Shown here: positions 1 to 11,686 of the stretch, in pieces
How the letters are laid out: each line of letters opens with the position of its first letter
How positions within the stretch are numbered: position 1 is the stretch's first letter
From: Sialis fuliginosa
Lineage: Eukaryota; Arthropoda; Insecta; Megaloptera; Sialidae
Assembly: GCA_961205875.1 (NCBI GenBank)
Contig: OY540822.1
Span: 8,682,501-8,746,500, forward strand
DNA length: 64,000 nt
Direction: 5' to 3'
Position numbers and translations under genes: made by a program
The notes under the pieces: generated by a model
The model's database searches: none
Told to the model about the DNA's origin: nothing
The model's input: the letters and a program-made list of their open reading frames with translations, nothing else

Positions 1-130
1 AGGAAAGTGAATAGTATAAAATTCAATATGCATGAAAATAAAATATAATGAATGTAGAATAGAAAAAAAGTCTTAATCCTTTTTAAATAAAAAGTAAACA
101 TAAATAAATATTGCATATTTTTCTTCTGTA

Positions 131-371
131 GGCTTTCGTGGCTGTTGTTCATGTTGTCGTATTTTCTTAGTTGACGTTTCAACTCATGTTGAAATCTTCT
201 TCAGAGCTGTTTTTAAAACTGGTCTCTTCATCTTGCGTCGACGACGCAGGTATATAAGGACCGACGCGAGATTAGGACACCAGTTTCAGAAACACTTCTG
301 AAGAAGACTCCGACATGAGAGTCGAAACGTCAACTAAGAAAATACGACAACGTGAACAACAGCCCGAAAAG
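131..371. repeat. Foldback/MITE with ~47 bp arms
   Basis: The left arm (131-179, containing TTGTCGTATTTTCTTAGTTG) is matched by its reverse complement at about 326-371, with a second inner pair of arms (about 182-225 and 265-318). The GC-richer centre (about 235-265) has several CGACG motifs. No coding capacity. Confidence 0.75.
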
Positions 372-585
372 TAAGCTCTTAAATATTGCATATCGTTTCA
401 TTTTATTCATGCCAAATCTGACTGATGTATCTGATGAAAATAAAAACTGCTTTTTTGTTTGAGGTCTTGTTATGAAGGAAAGGGGCGTTTTTAATAAAAT
501 AACATTTTTTCCTCTTTCTCAGTTTGATTAATTTTCGAAACATGTTTTTTTTAGTAATTGTAACTAATACAGAAAATCCTCTTTG

Positions 586-1130
586 TAGGGTTCCGTAGAA
601 AACTAGGAACCCTTATAGTTTTGCTATGTCCGTCCATCTGTCTTTCTATATAAATTTTATACAGAAAAAGATGAAATTTGGTATACGGATGTAGATTGAA
701 AAACCAAAAACAGAAATGATATTTTTGAAAAAAATTTTTTTTGGACTCCTTTCCCATCAACTGAAAAGAATATTCAAATTTTTTTTCTTCTTTTAATCCA
801 TTGAGATAGGTCTCCTAAAATGCAATAAAAAATGTTATATGATCTTTCGATTTTAACCCTACAGTCACGATATATTTGCTTTTAAATGTTATTAGAGCGT
901 TCCCCTCTCTAATTTCTAAACTATCAATTCAAAAAATCTGAATAATTTCCAGAATGTAGCTTTTAATTAGTACTTTCAATGAAAATTATAACAAACACTG
1001 TAGCAAAAATATTTTATGAAAAATTTTGAAATTAGTTTCTTTTTTTATAAATCGTTAGTGAGAATGGCTACAGAACCCTTTCGTGTGCATGCCTAACACG
1101 TATTTGGTCAATTTATTAGGAAGTTTTATT
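586..1130. repeat. Dispersed repeat H, copy 1
   Basis: Begins TAGGGTTCCGTAGAAAACTA and ends near ACACGTATTTGGTC; the same start, middle and end recur at 28187-28806. Internal landmarks shared by both include GATGAAATTTGGTATACGGA and AGGTCTCCTAAAAT. Non-coding. The end resembles a repeat common in Lepidoptera (from memory, not checked). Confidence 0.7.
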
Positions 1131-1597
1131 TCGTGCAGCCAAAGAAAACATACTTCTATGTTGATTCAAAAAAAAAAAAATGTAATGATTCCAAAATCAT
1201 TTTCTGGGATAACCTGTATATATTGTTAAGCATTTAAAAAGGATTAAGAATTGATTTTGTAGAATCATGTATAATTATCCGTAAATTTTTTTTTTACTTT
1301 TAGTATCGACTTGATGGTGCCAGTTGATATAAAGAAGAAAGTCGACGATTATTATAATTAATTATATTTTTAAACAGGTTTTAAGTAATTTAAGTAGATT
1401 TCAATTTGAATATATTTTGTTATTGTCAGACTAAAATGAAATAAAAACAAATAATTATATCCGTAATATTTATTTTCATTCATTTTGTAATACATTTCTC
1501 AGTATCTATAAACTATCACAATTAATTATTAGATATATTTTTTATTTTATTGTTTCCATTTACAGACATTTTGATAATTCAGATATTTATGTAAATA

Positions 1598-2450
1598 GGG
1601 TCGAGCGGGGTAAATATGAAACACCAAAAAAATGGGGTAAAAGTGAAACCAAGCTTGCAACTAAAAAACTAATTTGTTTATAGCAGAATTATAAAAACTG
1701 ACATCATCATTAAAGGTTTGTTAAAGCGACCTGAAAATATAAATCGCCTAATAAGTGACTTCTACAGATTTCTCTGTTAGTCGATGTCAAAACGTGTGAA
1801 TTAAATTTTAATTATTTGCACATAACTTTCTGTATAGCTCAGATATTAATTTAAGTTACAATGAAAATAAATAAAAGTTGCTTTTGTAGCTTTTCTTTTA
1901 ATTTTTTGAGAAATATTTTCCATTAGAGGCCTGTTTCACTTTTTCCGTTACCTGTTTCACTTTTTCCCAAATTAGAGGTTAAAAATGAAACACACTTTTT
2001 TCATTTTTAAAGTCCGTATTCATAAGCGCATCTAGTAGAAAAAAAGTATGCATTTGTATCGTTAACTGTCAAAAAACATGAAAGATTTGTATTTTGTTTC
2101 ACTTTTACCCATATATGTAATACTCCTATACTATATAACCAGCCGAGAGAGAAGTTCAAACACAACACTAGAGTGCAGACAATCGTTTCTCACTCGCACA
2201 GAAATACCCGTCCGCATCCTTCTGCGCATGCTCGTGTTCACCATTCCATGCCGAAACATTACCAGCGTATTTTCCGATTAATAAATTGAAATCTAAAACT
2301 TGATTTCAAATTGTACCGCGCCGCACATGCGCATTTCAGAGAGGGTACTTAACTGCATCTTTCTCTGATGTGTCACATTCCTCTTACAGGTTTAAATGGA
2401 CTGCTGGCCATATAGGAGTATTATATATATGCTTTTACCCCAGTTGTCCC
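1598..2450. mobile_element. MITE family A, copy 1 (interrupted)
   Basis: Starts GGGTCGAGCGGGGTAAATAT and ends CTTTTACCCCAGTTGTCCC; ends form an imperfect ~17 bp inverted repeat, flanked by TA on both sides. Other copies: 26091-26614, 45610-46114 and a 3' half at 57856-58076. Only this copy is split, by the element at 2111-2431. Confidence 0.8.
2111..2431. mobile_element. 321 bp TIR element nested in family A, 9 bp target duplication
   Basis: Inverted ends (ATGTAATACTCCTATA at the left, TATAGGAGTATTATATAT at the right) are flanked by identical 9 bp CTTTTACCC (2102-2110 and 2432-2440). Family A copies at 45610 and 57856 carry the uninterrupted target with CTTTTACCC once. The interior is GC-richer than its surroundings. 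A 9 bp duplication suggests a Mutator-like (MULE) element; no transposase is present. Confidence 0.85.
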
Positions 2451-2610
2451 TACTGTCATACTCCAAGTCACGCCTCTTTGCATTTACGTACAAGAAAATA
2501 TTGTAACAAAAAGTAATAGGGACAATTGTAAATATATATAAATAAAATGAAATAAACACGCTACTAGTTTTAAAATATATCGGTACAATTATATTACGTT
2601 GCTTTTCTAT

Positions 2611-3201
2611 TTAACGTAGTTCTCGTGCTACAGTACTATCAAAAAGTTACGCTCACAATACTATAGTAAAATATCGAAAATAATTGCGTTGCTACAGAGA
2701 ATTTTTGATCAAGTCTATACCCAAAGCGGTCTATACAGATTGTTATAAACACAATCTTACTATGAATATATTTTCTTTATTTTATGACTAAACGCTATGA
2801 CAGATTTTGATAAAAAACTACCAAACATTAAAGGGTTATTATTCCGATATGTGATAAAAAATTTAAAATGTTTGACCGTTTTGTTTTTGAAATATAATTA
2901 AATTTCAAATACGATATCGTCAATCATTTGGAATTTTTTATCACATATCAGACTAATAAACCTTTACTATTTGATAGTTTTTTATCAAAATCTGTCGAAG
3001 TTTTGAGTCATGAGAATGGACATAATACGAACTTGATATAGTGGATACGTACAAAAGTGGCAACTTTGATGACAATTATCTCGAGTTTAAAACGGTCGAT
3101 CTTTTTAAAAATTCACGTTTGGATAGATATCATTATTATTTTTATGCCTTGATTTTTTTAAAAATTCTATCGAAATGACGTTTGCACGAGAACTACCTTA
3201 A
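2611..3201. mobile_element. TTAA-flanked MITE family B, copy 1
   Basis: Ends TTAACGTAGTTCTCGTGC and GCACGAGAACTACCTTAA are inverted repeats bounded by TTAA. The interior is largely an inverted repeat, with TTGATAAAAAACTA and its complement near 2808 and 2975. A second copy in the opposite orientation is at 58825-59508. Confidence 0.8.
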
Positions 3202-3438
3202 GTACATTTTCAATTACCATCATTTTCTAAACCAGATTGGTTTCCAATATATAAAATAACAGTGCTTCAATTAGCAGGCTTTATTTTTGGAGTATGACTG
3301 TACGATAATTGAAAATATTTGATTTAAAAAATTATATTATTTAATGAGCCATTTAGAAGATAAAGCATTAACTTCACCTTTTGTCAAATAGTTAATGTAT
3401 ATTTTATATTTTGTGATGTTATTCGCTTTGTATTCTTA

Positions 3439-3825
3439 CAAGGGAACCTTTTCAAGTGGCATATTCGGATCAAGTTTAAATTTTGTGTATAGTTAGAGGG
3501 GGTCAATTATCTTAGCTGCGGTAAAACGGTTTAAGGGGGTGAAAAAATTATAATATAATATAATAATAAATTTCAAATAACTCTGAAACTAATGAAGATT
3601 TAAAAAAATCTATAATACGAAATTTTAATGATTTTTTGTGCTCTTTCAAATGACAATAGTAGAAATTCAAAAAAATGAAACCGTTAACTCCCACCTCATT
3701 ATTTTTTTTTCTATTAACTAAATATATAAGACATATTTCACAAAACAATTTTTAACCCTTTCATCGTCACACTATATACAAAATTTAAACTCGATCTGAA
3801 TATGCCACTTGAAAAGGTTCCCTTG
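3439..3825. mobile_element. MITE family C, copy 1 (TTA target duplication)
   Basis: Ends CAAGGGAACCTTTTCAAGTG and CACTTGAAAAGGTTCCCTTG are perfect over 20 bp and part of ~47 bp arms; flanked by TTA on each side, as expected of PIF/Harbinger-type elements (TWA). The interior GGTAAAACGGTTTA...GAAACTAATGAAGAT is shared with 18269-19667. Confidence 0.8.
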
Positions 3826-4816
3826 TTAGTAGTACTTAATGAATTAAATAAATATATACATATTTCTATGATAACATTATATTTTAGCTATACATTCGCT
3901 ATACCCGATAAAAAATTTTGGTAGAAAATGTATTTTTGAAAACATACATAGTATAAAATTGTATAATTTTTTTAATATTAATTGACCAATATGATTATTG
4001 ATTTTTATTGATTTCTAATTATAATTATTTCAATCATTTCTTCAAGCACCAATTATTATTTTAAAATTAACACTTCGTATAAATCTTTGAATCCATCATG
4101 GATACAAACAAGCGTAGGTTATTTATCGTTTTAGTGCCCCAAATTATTTTTTGATGTGATAGTTTTAATTATTTTATAAAATTACAATATTTTTTGCAAT
4201 TTTAGCTAGAGTAGTAATCTTAGATATTTCTGGAAAGACAGGGAAAGTCAGAATTTTTTTAAAATTTTGAAAAGTCAGGGTGTTTATTATAAATTTTGGG
4301 AAGTCAGTGAAGAAAAAAAAGTGTATAAATTTAAGTTGACGAGCAAAAAAAATCTTCAATTTTTTTTGCACAATCTGGGGGTTCCTCAATTACTTCTTGC
4401 CCCCGAGAGAATTTTATTTTCAAAAAACAGTGGACACCCTGATTAAAACAAAACAGATTTTCCAGAAAATAATTTGGAGCATTAAAACTATATTAACCAA
4501 ACCGTATACTACTCTAGAACTATAAATCGCAGAAATTTCAATAAGTTTTACGTACTAAAATTTTAAAGCATTCCAATTAGCCTTTAAGTAAAATATCGGT
4601 ATTCAAAAAATTAGGGTTACGTTCCAAAAATTAGCAAAACCCATAGACACAGATCATGGACCGCGCATTTGACTCAAAAACAGCCGTGTCAAAAGAAAGA
4701 GATAGAAACTGGTTTGGGATATACTTGTCCTTGTTTAATTCTTATTAGAAAAAGATATAGATATATCCCAAATGTCACTGTATCTCTCTCACTGTTTTGA
4801 AGAAATGTTACACCAT

Positions 4817-5755
4817 TAAGGGACCATCTATAAATTACGTCACACAAATTTAATGCCCCCCCCCCCCGTTTTTGTCACAGTGTCACCATTCGTGTGACAC
4901 TCTGTTGTGACGTGCAATTTTAAATTTAGAACTAATTTAGATTAAAACATTTCCATAATGTTATTTAATTTAAAATCCTTTCACATTAACAATTTGTAAG
5001 TTTCAAAACAATAAGTAGGTACTTAGGTACTCAAAATCAACGAAAAAAAAACAAAATAAATTTCTTGCATTGTTCTTGGCTGTTCATATTATTTTTATTT
5101 ATACAAAATTTTATTCATAAAAATTATACAGTGTATTCCAAGTTGATTAAGACATAGGAAATTTAACATGGGGACAATTAAAAGTGTTGTAGTAACATTT
5201 GGTCAAATTTAACGATGTGTGATTGGTGCATTTTGAAATACAACCTCGAAACTAATTAATAATTTTTAAATAAATCAATAGTATTTTGTTTTCAACTTTG
5301 ATAAAATTAAAATAAACATCCTAGATAAAATTATAATAATATTTTTTGACAGATGTAAATTTGAAAACAAAATACTAATGACTATTTTATTAAATTTTGT
5401 GGCAGCATTTCAAAATTCACCAATCACATATCGTTAAATTTTACCAAAGGCTACTACAACACTTCTAATTGCCCCCATGTTAAATTTCCTATGGAATACA
5501 CTGTTTGAAATTTTGACTTGCCTTTGATGGTAAACATTTTACCATGCACGTTCGAAATTTTCCCAATAACTTTTCACCGATCTAGAGTTACTAACAACAT
5601 AGTAAATTTTTGTTTTAAGAATTTATATAAACTTCATTATTTTGATTTTTTAGATGTGACGTCACAAAGCTTGTAACTCCTCCTCCCCTTGTCACACTTT
5701 GTAGACCCCCCCCTCTCCCTCTTAACGTGTGACGTAATTTATGGTTGACCCCTAA
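4817..5755. mobile_element. TIR element with ATAAATTACGTCACAC ends
   Basis: The left end TTAAGGGACCATCTATAAAT and the right end ATTTATGGTTGACCCCTAAT are inverted repeats of about 30 bp continuing into TACGTCACAC. A C-run follows the left end (4857-4868) and C-rich sequence precedes the right end. Non-coding; superfamily not certain. Confidence 0.7.
5129..5503. repeat. Inner foldback, 375 bp
   Basis: CAGTGTATTCCA at the left and TGGAATACACTG at the right open ~110 bp imperfect arms (ACATGGGGACAATTAAAAGT against ACTTCTAATTGCCCCCATGT). Nested in 4817-5755. A related end (GGAATACACTG) occurs alone at about 60393. Confidence 0.75.
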
Positions 5756-5819
5756 TGACTATTATGTTAATACAGAATGCGCGATCTATGTCTATGGCAA
5801 AACCATATTTTTAAAATTA

Positions 5820-6104
5820 TGTTCGGTATTATAAAGGAGCTAGCAAAATTTTCTAGCTAGCAAGCACTTCCAAATGAGGTTTCAAACCAATCTTTTTAAG
5901 TTTCATGAAGTGTGTGATAATTTTCGCACACGTGTGGTATGCAAACACCAACGGTATTAAAACAGTGGTGATATTATGAAAATTATTTTGTTTGGTCAAA
6001 GTATTACTGCTCTAAATTCCATAGATACTAATACAGAATTAATACCCCATTTGAGAGTGCTTGCAAGCTAGCAAATTTTGCGTGCTCCTTTATAATACCG
6101 GACA
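5820..6104. mobile_element. Tourist-like MITE (PIF/Harbinger type), copy 1
   Basis: Ends TGTTCGGTATTATAAAGGAG and CTCCTTTATAATACCGGACA are inverted repeats; flanks are TTA and TCA (one mismatch). Same family as 16206-16537, 25273-25575 and 36851-37182. Short ORFs inside are chance. Confidence 0.8.
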
Positions 6105-6302
6105 TCAAGAATTGAATTTTCAAATTGTATTACATGGGGTATACCTATGTTTTCTTTAAAGGCTTTACATTTGAAAATAATTTTGTGTGATTTGTAGTTT
6201 TACATAATATTATATTGTCAAACAGAAGACTTTTTATCTAGCATGTTTTATTTCTCTTACGAAAACTAACACTAATCCTTTTCAACCAAGAAAACTAGCA
6301 TT

Positions 6303-6842
6303 CTTGGATTTTCTCTTTATATGTTCCAAGATTAGTTGAAAATCAAAAATTTGGGAAAATCGGCCATGTGCGTCCCGAGAAAATTGCATAATTGTGTATT
6401 TTTGATTGTATCGCTACACTGATCTCCGGTTCTATAGGTCGTAGGAAAATAAAAAAAAATTAAAATACTTATAAGTTAATACCATTAAATGGCGAGCTTT
6501 TCCATTTTTTCCAAAAATGGCCGAATGTGGGTGTAAAAATCAAAATTTATTTTTGAAAATTGGATCACGTATTTGTAACATAAAAATACATATTTCCCCT
6601 TTTTTTCGATAAAATCCTTTCATTTTTACGTTAATTATTGCATTATTAGTGATAAAAAAAGTTTTCGACAATTTTTTTATTTTTTAGGTTAAGATGTGTT
6701 TGAAAAGTAACGTTACCTATGCAGTTCACTCAAAATGTATCAAAAATGCACAATTATGCAATTTTCTCGAGACGCACATGGCCGATTTTCCCAAATTTTT
6801 GATTTTCAACTAATCTTGGAACATATAAAGAGAAAATCCAAA
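6303..6842. repeat. Foldback with ~95 bp near-perfect arms
   Basis: The arm 6305-6400 (including GGAAAATCGGCCATGTGCGT) is repeated in reverse complement at 6746-6840. The interior has no coding signal. From 6843 to 7315 I see only AT-rich sequence without a feature. Confidence 0.8.
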
Positions 6843-7317
6843 AAAATCCAACTTCCCGAATGCATCACTTTAAAATGCGAATTTCCCTCTACTTTGTGAA
6901 AATTAATTAAAATTAATTTCCACCATCTGTGTAGTTTTTGTAAGAAAATAAAAATGTACTAGTTTTTGTATGTACCAAAGTATATTGTAACATACCATAT
7001 ACAATTTACCAAATATGCTAAATTACGTTGAATCAATTTATTTTTTACTTAATACAGAACAATTTCTGCTGATTTAGATAGGATTTAAATACATCTATGT
7101 GACAAATACAATGGTACGATTTGTATTAAATAATATAATTCAAAATCGTTTGTTTTTTCTTATAAATAAATATCTGAAGAATTTTTATCGGAAAAATTCT
7201 TGTCACATTTATTTCACATTAATTTCCATTACGTGTATAATAGTTGTATATTATATTTTTTGAAGAAGTAAGTGATAGAACAACAATTGCATATATAGAA
7301 AACGTGACATCATTGTA

Positions 7318-7970
7318 CAGTCGGGACTTGTTTATTTTAACGCTCGTTTATTTTCAACTTTCGTTTATCGTAAATGCCGACATTCGTTTATTGTAAATTT
7401 TTTCTCCTCCTTCACCTCCCACCATTCTCGAGTCATGGCGTAAACGAACATATTTTTGAAATTTTTGTAGAATTAATTAGAGACACTTATCACCGTCGTC
7501 ACTCGTCACCTTGCTCATATTCGAAATTAAAAGTAAAGTAAAATTATTTCACTATCACGATTAACTATTAACGATAAATATTAAATACCAAGGTTTACAT
7601 ACATAGTCTCTATAGCTCCTTGACCAATCAGCATTGGCGCGGGATTTCAAGTCACCACGAAGATGTATTCAAATGTTTGACATCCAGAACGTATTGCCAA
7701 CTTTAAGTGATAGCTTTTTCATGATTTTGCAATGTCGAATTTGTACTTCTTTGATTGTATATGTTGTTAAAATATCAAAAAATACGAAGACAAGAATAAA
7801 TAAATGATTTCTTGTATTTGATATTCTATTATACATTTATAACATTTGAATACATCTTCGTGGTGATGTCAATTCCCGCGCCAACGCTGATTGGTCAAGG
7901 AGCCCCTCTCGACTTAAAATAAACGCGCGTCATATGATTCAGAAGGTTTAAAATAAACGAGTCTCGACTG
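7318..7970. mobile_element. Tc1/mariner-type MITE, TA-flanked
   Basis: Ends CAGTCGGGACTTGTTTATTT and AAATAAACGAGTCTCGACTG are inverted repeats immediately bounded by TA (7316-7317 and 7971-7972). Contains the family D fragment at 7590-7903. Confidence 0.75.
7590..7903. mobile_element. Family D element, 3'-truncated, nested
   Basis: Begins CAAGGTTTACATACATAGTC, contains CTCCTTGACCAATCAGCATT and the complementary arm AACGCTGATTGGTCAAGGAG; the long arms around CATTTGAATACATCTTCGTG make a strong foldback. The outer right end seen in the copy at 16990-17449 is missing. Confidence 0.7.
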
Positions 7971-8083
7971 TAATAAAAAAAAAAAATCATAATATCGGAA
8001 TCGGAAAATATATATTGGGTACAATTATTTTTTAAACATCGTTATACTTTTATTAGTGACCTACAATACACATATTATTTATC

Positions 8084-8946
8084 CGAGGTGTGACAATTAA
8101 GTAATGAGACTGATTTTATTGCCGCGCTTATGGTAAACCTGCGTCTTTGAAATTCCCTTCCCCTTTCCATTGATACATTTACCATCGCTCTAGCTTGTTT
8201 AGTTCGCCTACTGTGTCATATTGAGTAGACGTGTATTGGTGGTGCTCGTCACGAAAATGGAGAAACGAAATCAAGAGCAACGCGTCGCGATAAAATTTTG
8301 CGCCAGATTGGGCAAAACAGCTTCGGAAACGTACGCTAAAATTGATACGACCCGGAAACCAAACGCCAAAGCTCACAATGGTTGTCTCCGCACGCCCGAA
8401 AAAAGCTCGCATGAGCAAGTCGAAGGTGAAAACGATGATCATTGCCTTTTTCGATAGCCGTGGAATCGTCCACAAAGAATTTGTTCCATCGGGGCAAACC
8501 GTAAATCAAGTCTACTATCGCCAAGTACTCGAAAGATTGCGAAAACGAGTCAACAGGGTCCGCCCAGACATCGCTCGTAACTGGATCCTTCATCAAGACA
8601 ACGCGCCGTGCCATACCGCCCTCAGCGTGTCCCAGTATTTGGCCTCTAAAGGGACCGCCTTATTCGCCCGATATGTCACCCTGTGACATTTTTTTGTTCC
8701 CTAGAACAAAATCGGTGGTCAAAGGAACCCATTTTGAGTCGATTACGGACATCTAGGCGGCCGTGACGAGGGTACTCGCGGACATCCCAGTCGAAGCGTT
8801 CCAGAAATGTTACGAAGCGTGGAAAACGCGCTGGAATCGTTGTATAGCTGCCCAAGGGGACTACTTTGAAGGGGATGGCAGAGTTGTAGAATAATTTTAA
8901 AATATACGGTTTTTAATCAGTCTCATTACTTAATTATCACACCTCG
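8084..8946 (+). mobile_element. Mariner transposon, internally deleted
   Basis: Terminal inverted repeats CGAGGTGTGACAATTAAGTA and its partner at 8915-8946 differ at one position in about 32. The right flank is TA, the left flank TC (a decayed TA is likely). At 863 bp it is about 0.4 kb shorter than a typical 1.3 kb mariner; the loss lies inside the transposase. Confidence 0.92.
8257..8894 (+). pseudogene. Broken mariner transposase
   Basis: Starts with a normal mariner N-terminus (MEKRNQEQRVAIKFC at 8257) and after about 29 codons jumps to sequence typical of the catalytic core (YDPETKRQS in another frame near 8345, then ARMSKSKVKTM in a third). The HTH region and first catalytic Asp (TGDEKW block) are gone. 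The second Asp is in HQDNAPCH (GAC at 8597-8599). A frameshift near 8655 precedes SPDMSPCD, holding the third Asp. A TAG interrupts the frame near 8754, and the C-terminal VVE-stop is at 8894. It cannot make active enzyme. Terminal repeats remain good, so it could still be mobilised by another mariner (inference). Confidence 0.9.
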
Positions 8947-9048
8947 TATGTAGAAGAAACGTTGAATTAAATACTTCTGTTCAGAATTGATATTAAAATT
9001 TAAACAGCGTCTGAGTAAAATAAATAAATATTCAGGGTCTGTTTTTCT

Positions 9049-10186
9049 TATAATTGAGGCGTTTATTTTGAAAGTGGCCTAAGTCCACTTATGTTTAAAC
9101 TGACATATTTAAGGGTTTGCGTTTCGATAAAATTAAAAATATACGTGTAAGATATCAATGTGCCACATTGATTAAGTGTTTCTAAGAGAGTTAAATTTAC
9201 AATTACTATTAAAATAACCCGAAATATTAAATGAATAATATGTGTTTTTTTTAACCACAATTGGACTTAAGCCACTTTCAAAATTATCAATTATATTTGT
9301 TATAAATTGAAAAGAACTCAAGTCCATTTGTTGTAACATAAAATGCTTCAAATTAAAAAAAAAAATCACTCACTTTAATTTATATTATTTCTTTATAACT
9401 CTTAAAAAATTTATACAGGGTGATTTTTTAATCTTGAGATTATTAATATATGGAAAACTATGAGTTGCTTTAAGTATATAGGGAAAACTATGGATTTTTA
9501 GGGAAAATATTTGGTACAAAAGTTTCAGGATTTAGAGGGACAAAATCAGTGAAGGTTTGAAGGTCATTTTGGGGTCAGCAAATTTTTTTCAAACGAAACC
9601 TATTTTTTTTAAATTCGTATTTTGCAGAAAAAAAGAAACAACTTTTGTCTGAAAATTTTTATAAAAATTGTAATTTTAACATTTTTTTTTATTTTGTTAC
9701 TTTGATGTAAAAAAAAAAAATTACGTTAAAACTAAAGTTTAAAAAAAAAAATTTCAGACAAAAATTATTTCTAATTTTCTGCAAAATACAAATCTGCAAA
9801 AAAAAACTAAGTTTCCATTTGTTGACCCCAAAATGATCTTAAAACCTTTACCTAAGGTCAAAATTATTACCTTTATTAGGTTTGCCCCGCTAAATCCTAA
9901 AACTTTTGTACTCAACATTTTCCGTAAAAAGGTTTAGTTTTCCCGCCATTGTGATATTAACAACATTATCAATACTGAAGTCGACTTAGGCCAGTTTCAA
10001 AATAAAGTTTTTAACTTTAAATTAAGTGTGAAAATTAATTTGTTAAAAAAATTTTTTTCCTTTGAATATATTTAACCTAAAATTGTTTTTTATGATAGAT
10101 TACGATTATGATACACGTTACTACAGTCAACTAAAAAAAAGTGGAAAATGGACTTGGCCACTTTCAAAATAAACGCCTCAATTATA
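9049..10186. repeat. Foldback with AATTGAGGCGTTTATTTTGA ends
   Basis: TATAATTGAGGCGTTTATTT at the left and AAATAAACGCCTCAATTATA at the right are perfect inverted repeats continuing into GAAAGTGGCC. About 1.14 kb, enclosing another inverted repeat (about 9470-9950). Confidence 0.75.
9470..9950. repeat. Nested inverted repeat
   Basis: The block 9500-9600 (ATTTGGTACAAAAGTTTCAG ... TCATTTTGGGGTCAGCAAAT) is matched in reverse complement at 9820-9925 (TTGTTGACCCCAAAATGATC ... AAAACTTTTGTACTCAACAT). The middle is A/T-run rich. Confidence 0.65.
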
Positions 10187-10261
10187 TTAAAATATTAGAC
10201 TTCATTTTTAAATAACGCTGGCCGACAAAAATAAAATTTCTGTTTGCTGCAGAGTAAACAA

Positions 10262-10935
10262 CAACCTTTCTAGGGTAATTTGGGCACGCTGAATCCAAAA
10301 ATGACGATCATTTTGCTCAGTGCGCTCTTGTTTTCGAGATATTGCAAAAAAAATGTATTTTTCGATATGCAAACATTAAAATTCGTATATATATTTTTTA
10401 AATCAAGTATTTCAACCAAAAATCTTCGTAATGTAGCTATGGGTCCTAATTGAACTAAAAAATCTTGAATTATACACATTCATAAAGTTATTTCCTTCGA
10501 AAATAATGTTTTTTACTAAGAAAATCGATTTTTTAACCAAAATTCGGCAATTTTCAAAATTCAAAGTGCTGTCACACAAACAATTTTGATCCAATTTTAA
10601 TGCAATTTACTAAAGTAGCTTTATCTATCTTCTTTATTGTGTTAAAATTTTAACGTAATCGAATGAAAATTGGCGAAATGGTACTAAAATCAACTGAGCG
10701 TGTGAAAATTGGTAGTTACTGTCATTTCCACGCGGTTGATTTAAATACCATTAAACCACAATTTTCATTCTGTTACGTTAAAATTTTAACATAATAAAGA
10801 AGATAGATAAAGCTACAAAAAAATCGAAATAAATGTTTTTTTGCAATATCTCGAAAACAAGAGCTGATTGAGCAAAATGATGGTCATTTTTGGATTCAGC
10901 GTGCCCAAATTACCCTTGCAGCAAAATGGCTGTCA
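10262..10935. repeat. Foldback with GGCACGCTGAATCCAAAAAT arms
   Basis: The left arm 10270-10350 is complemented at 10845-10920 (GATTCAGCGTGCCCAAATTA). A second, inner arm pair surrounds TTATCTATCTTCTTTATT (10620) and its complement (10797). A fragment of the same family is at about 25130-25235. From 10936 to 11686 (downstream of the receptor stop) only AT-rich sequence is seen, probably including the 3' UTR. Confidence 0.75.
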
Positions 10936-11686
10936 GTTAGTCTAATCAATGTAATTCTAACTCAGTTTTGTAATTTTAAAATTTCCTTTACTCTTTCCAT
11001 ATTAGAGGTCTCACTGAATGACAGTTTTTTTTATAAATTTACTGTTTGTATCAATTCCTCTAATTCAAATAAATTATATTGCAGTTAAGGAGTAATTTTT
11101 ATTTTTATTATGTTGTAACTCCTGATGTCCTTAAAGGGATAGATATGTTTTGTGGTTTAAATTTCAGTTTCAACTGATTTTTTTTATGTTACCTTTTAAT
11201 TATAATTAACAATTGCCTTATTTTAAATTTTCAATAGATGGTATATTTATTTTTAAATCAGTCATTAGTAAAATCTAATCATTTATCTTACTATTCAAAT
11301 AAAATTTTAATTATTATATTTTTTGGAGATATTTATTAACGATTAAAACAGCACGTTTATACATTTATATTATATGAGATAAGTTAACGAATAATTAAAA
11401 TTTTATTTGTAATTATTTCTTAGACCATATACAGTTTTAAATAATCTCAAATTAAACCTGTCAGAAACCAAATTGATTAGCTATTTCGTTAATCTCATAT
11501 AAAAGTCAATTTTCTGAAGTTAGTCATTTGGTTCTGAACAAGTAAATTTATAAATTGATTTTCGAGTTTTTTAAATTCACATTAGCCCAGTCTGAACTCT
11601 TACAATAAGTTCTGATAATTAAATATGGTTGACAGTAAACATTGACAATGAGTATAGTTATATTTATGTAGTTACTATTTAAGCCT

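Larger units (their letters stand above)
4625..5810. repeat. Outer foldback enclosing two further elements
   Basis: The arm at 4635-4670 (CCATAGACACAGATCATGGA...GCGCATT) is answered by its reverse complement at 5776-5810 (AATGCGCGATCTATGTCTATGG). Between them lie the TIR element 4817-5755 and, inside that, 5129-5503. The stretch 3826-4624 shows no gene. Confidence 0.65.
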
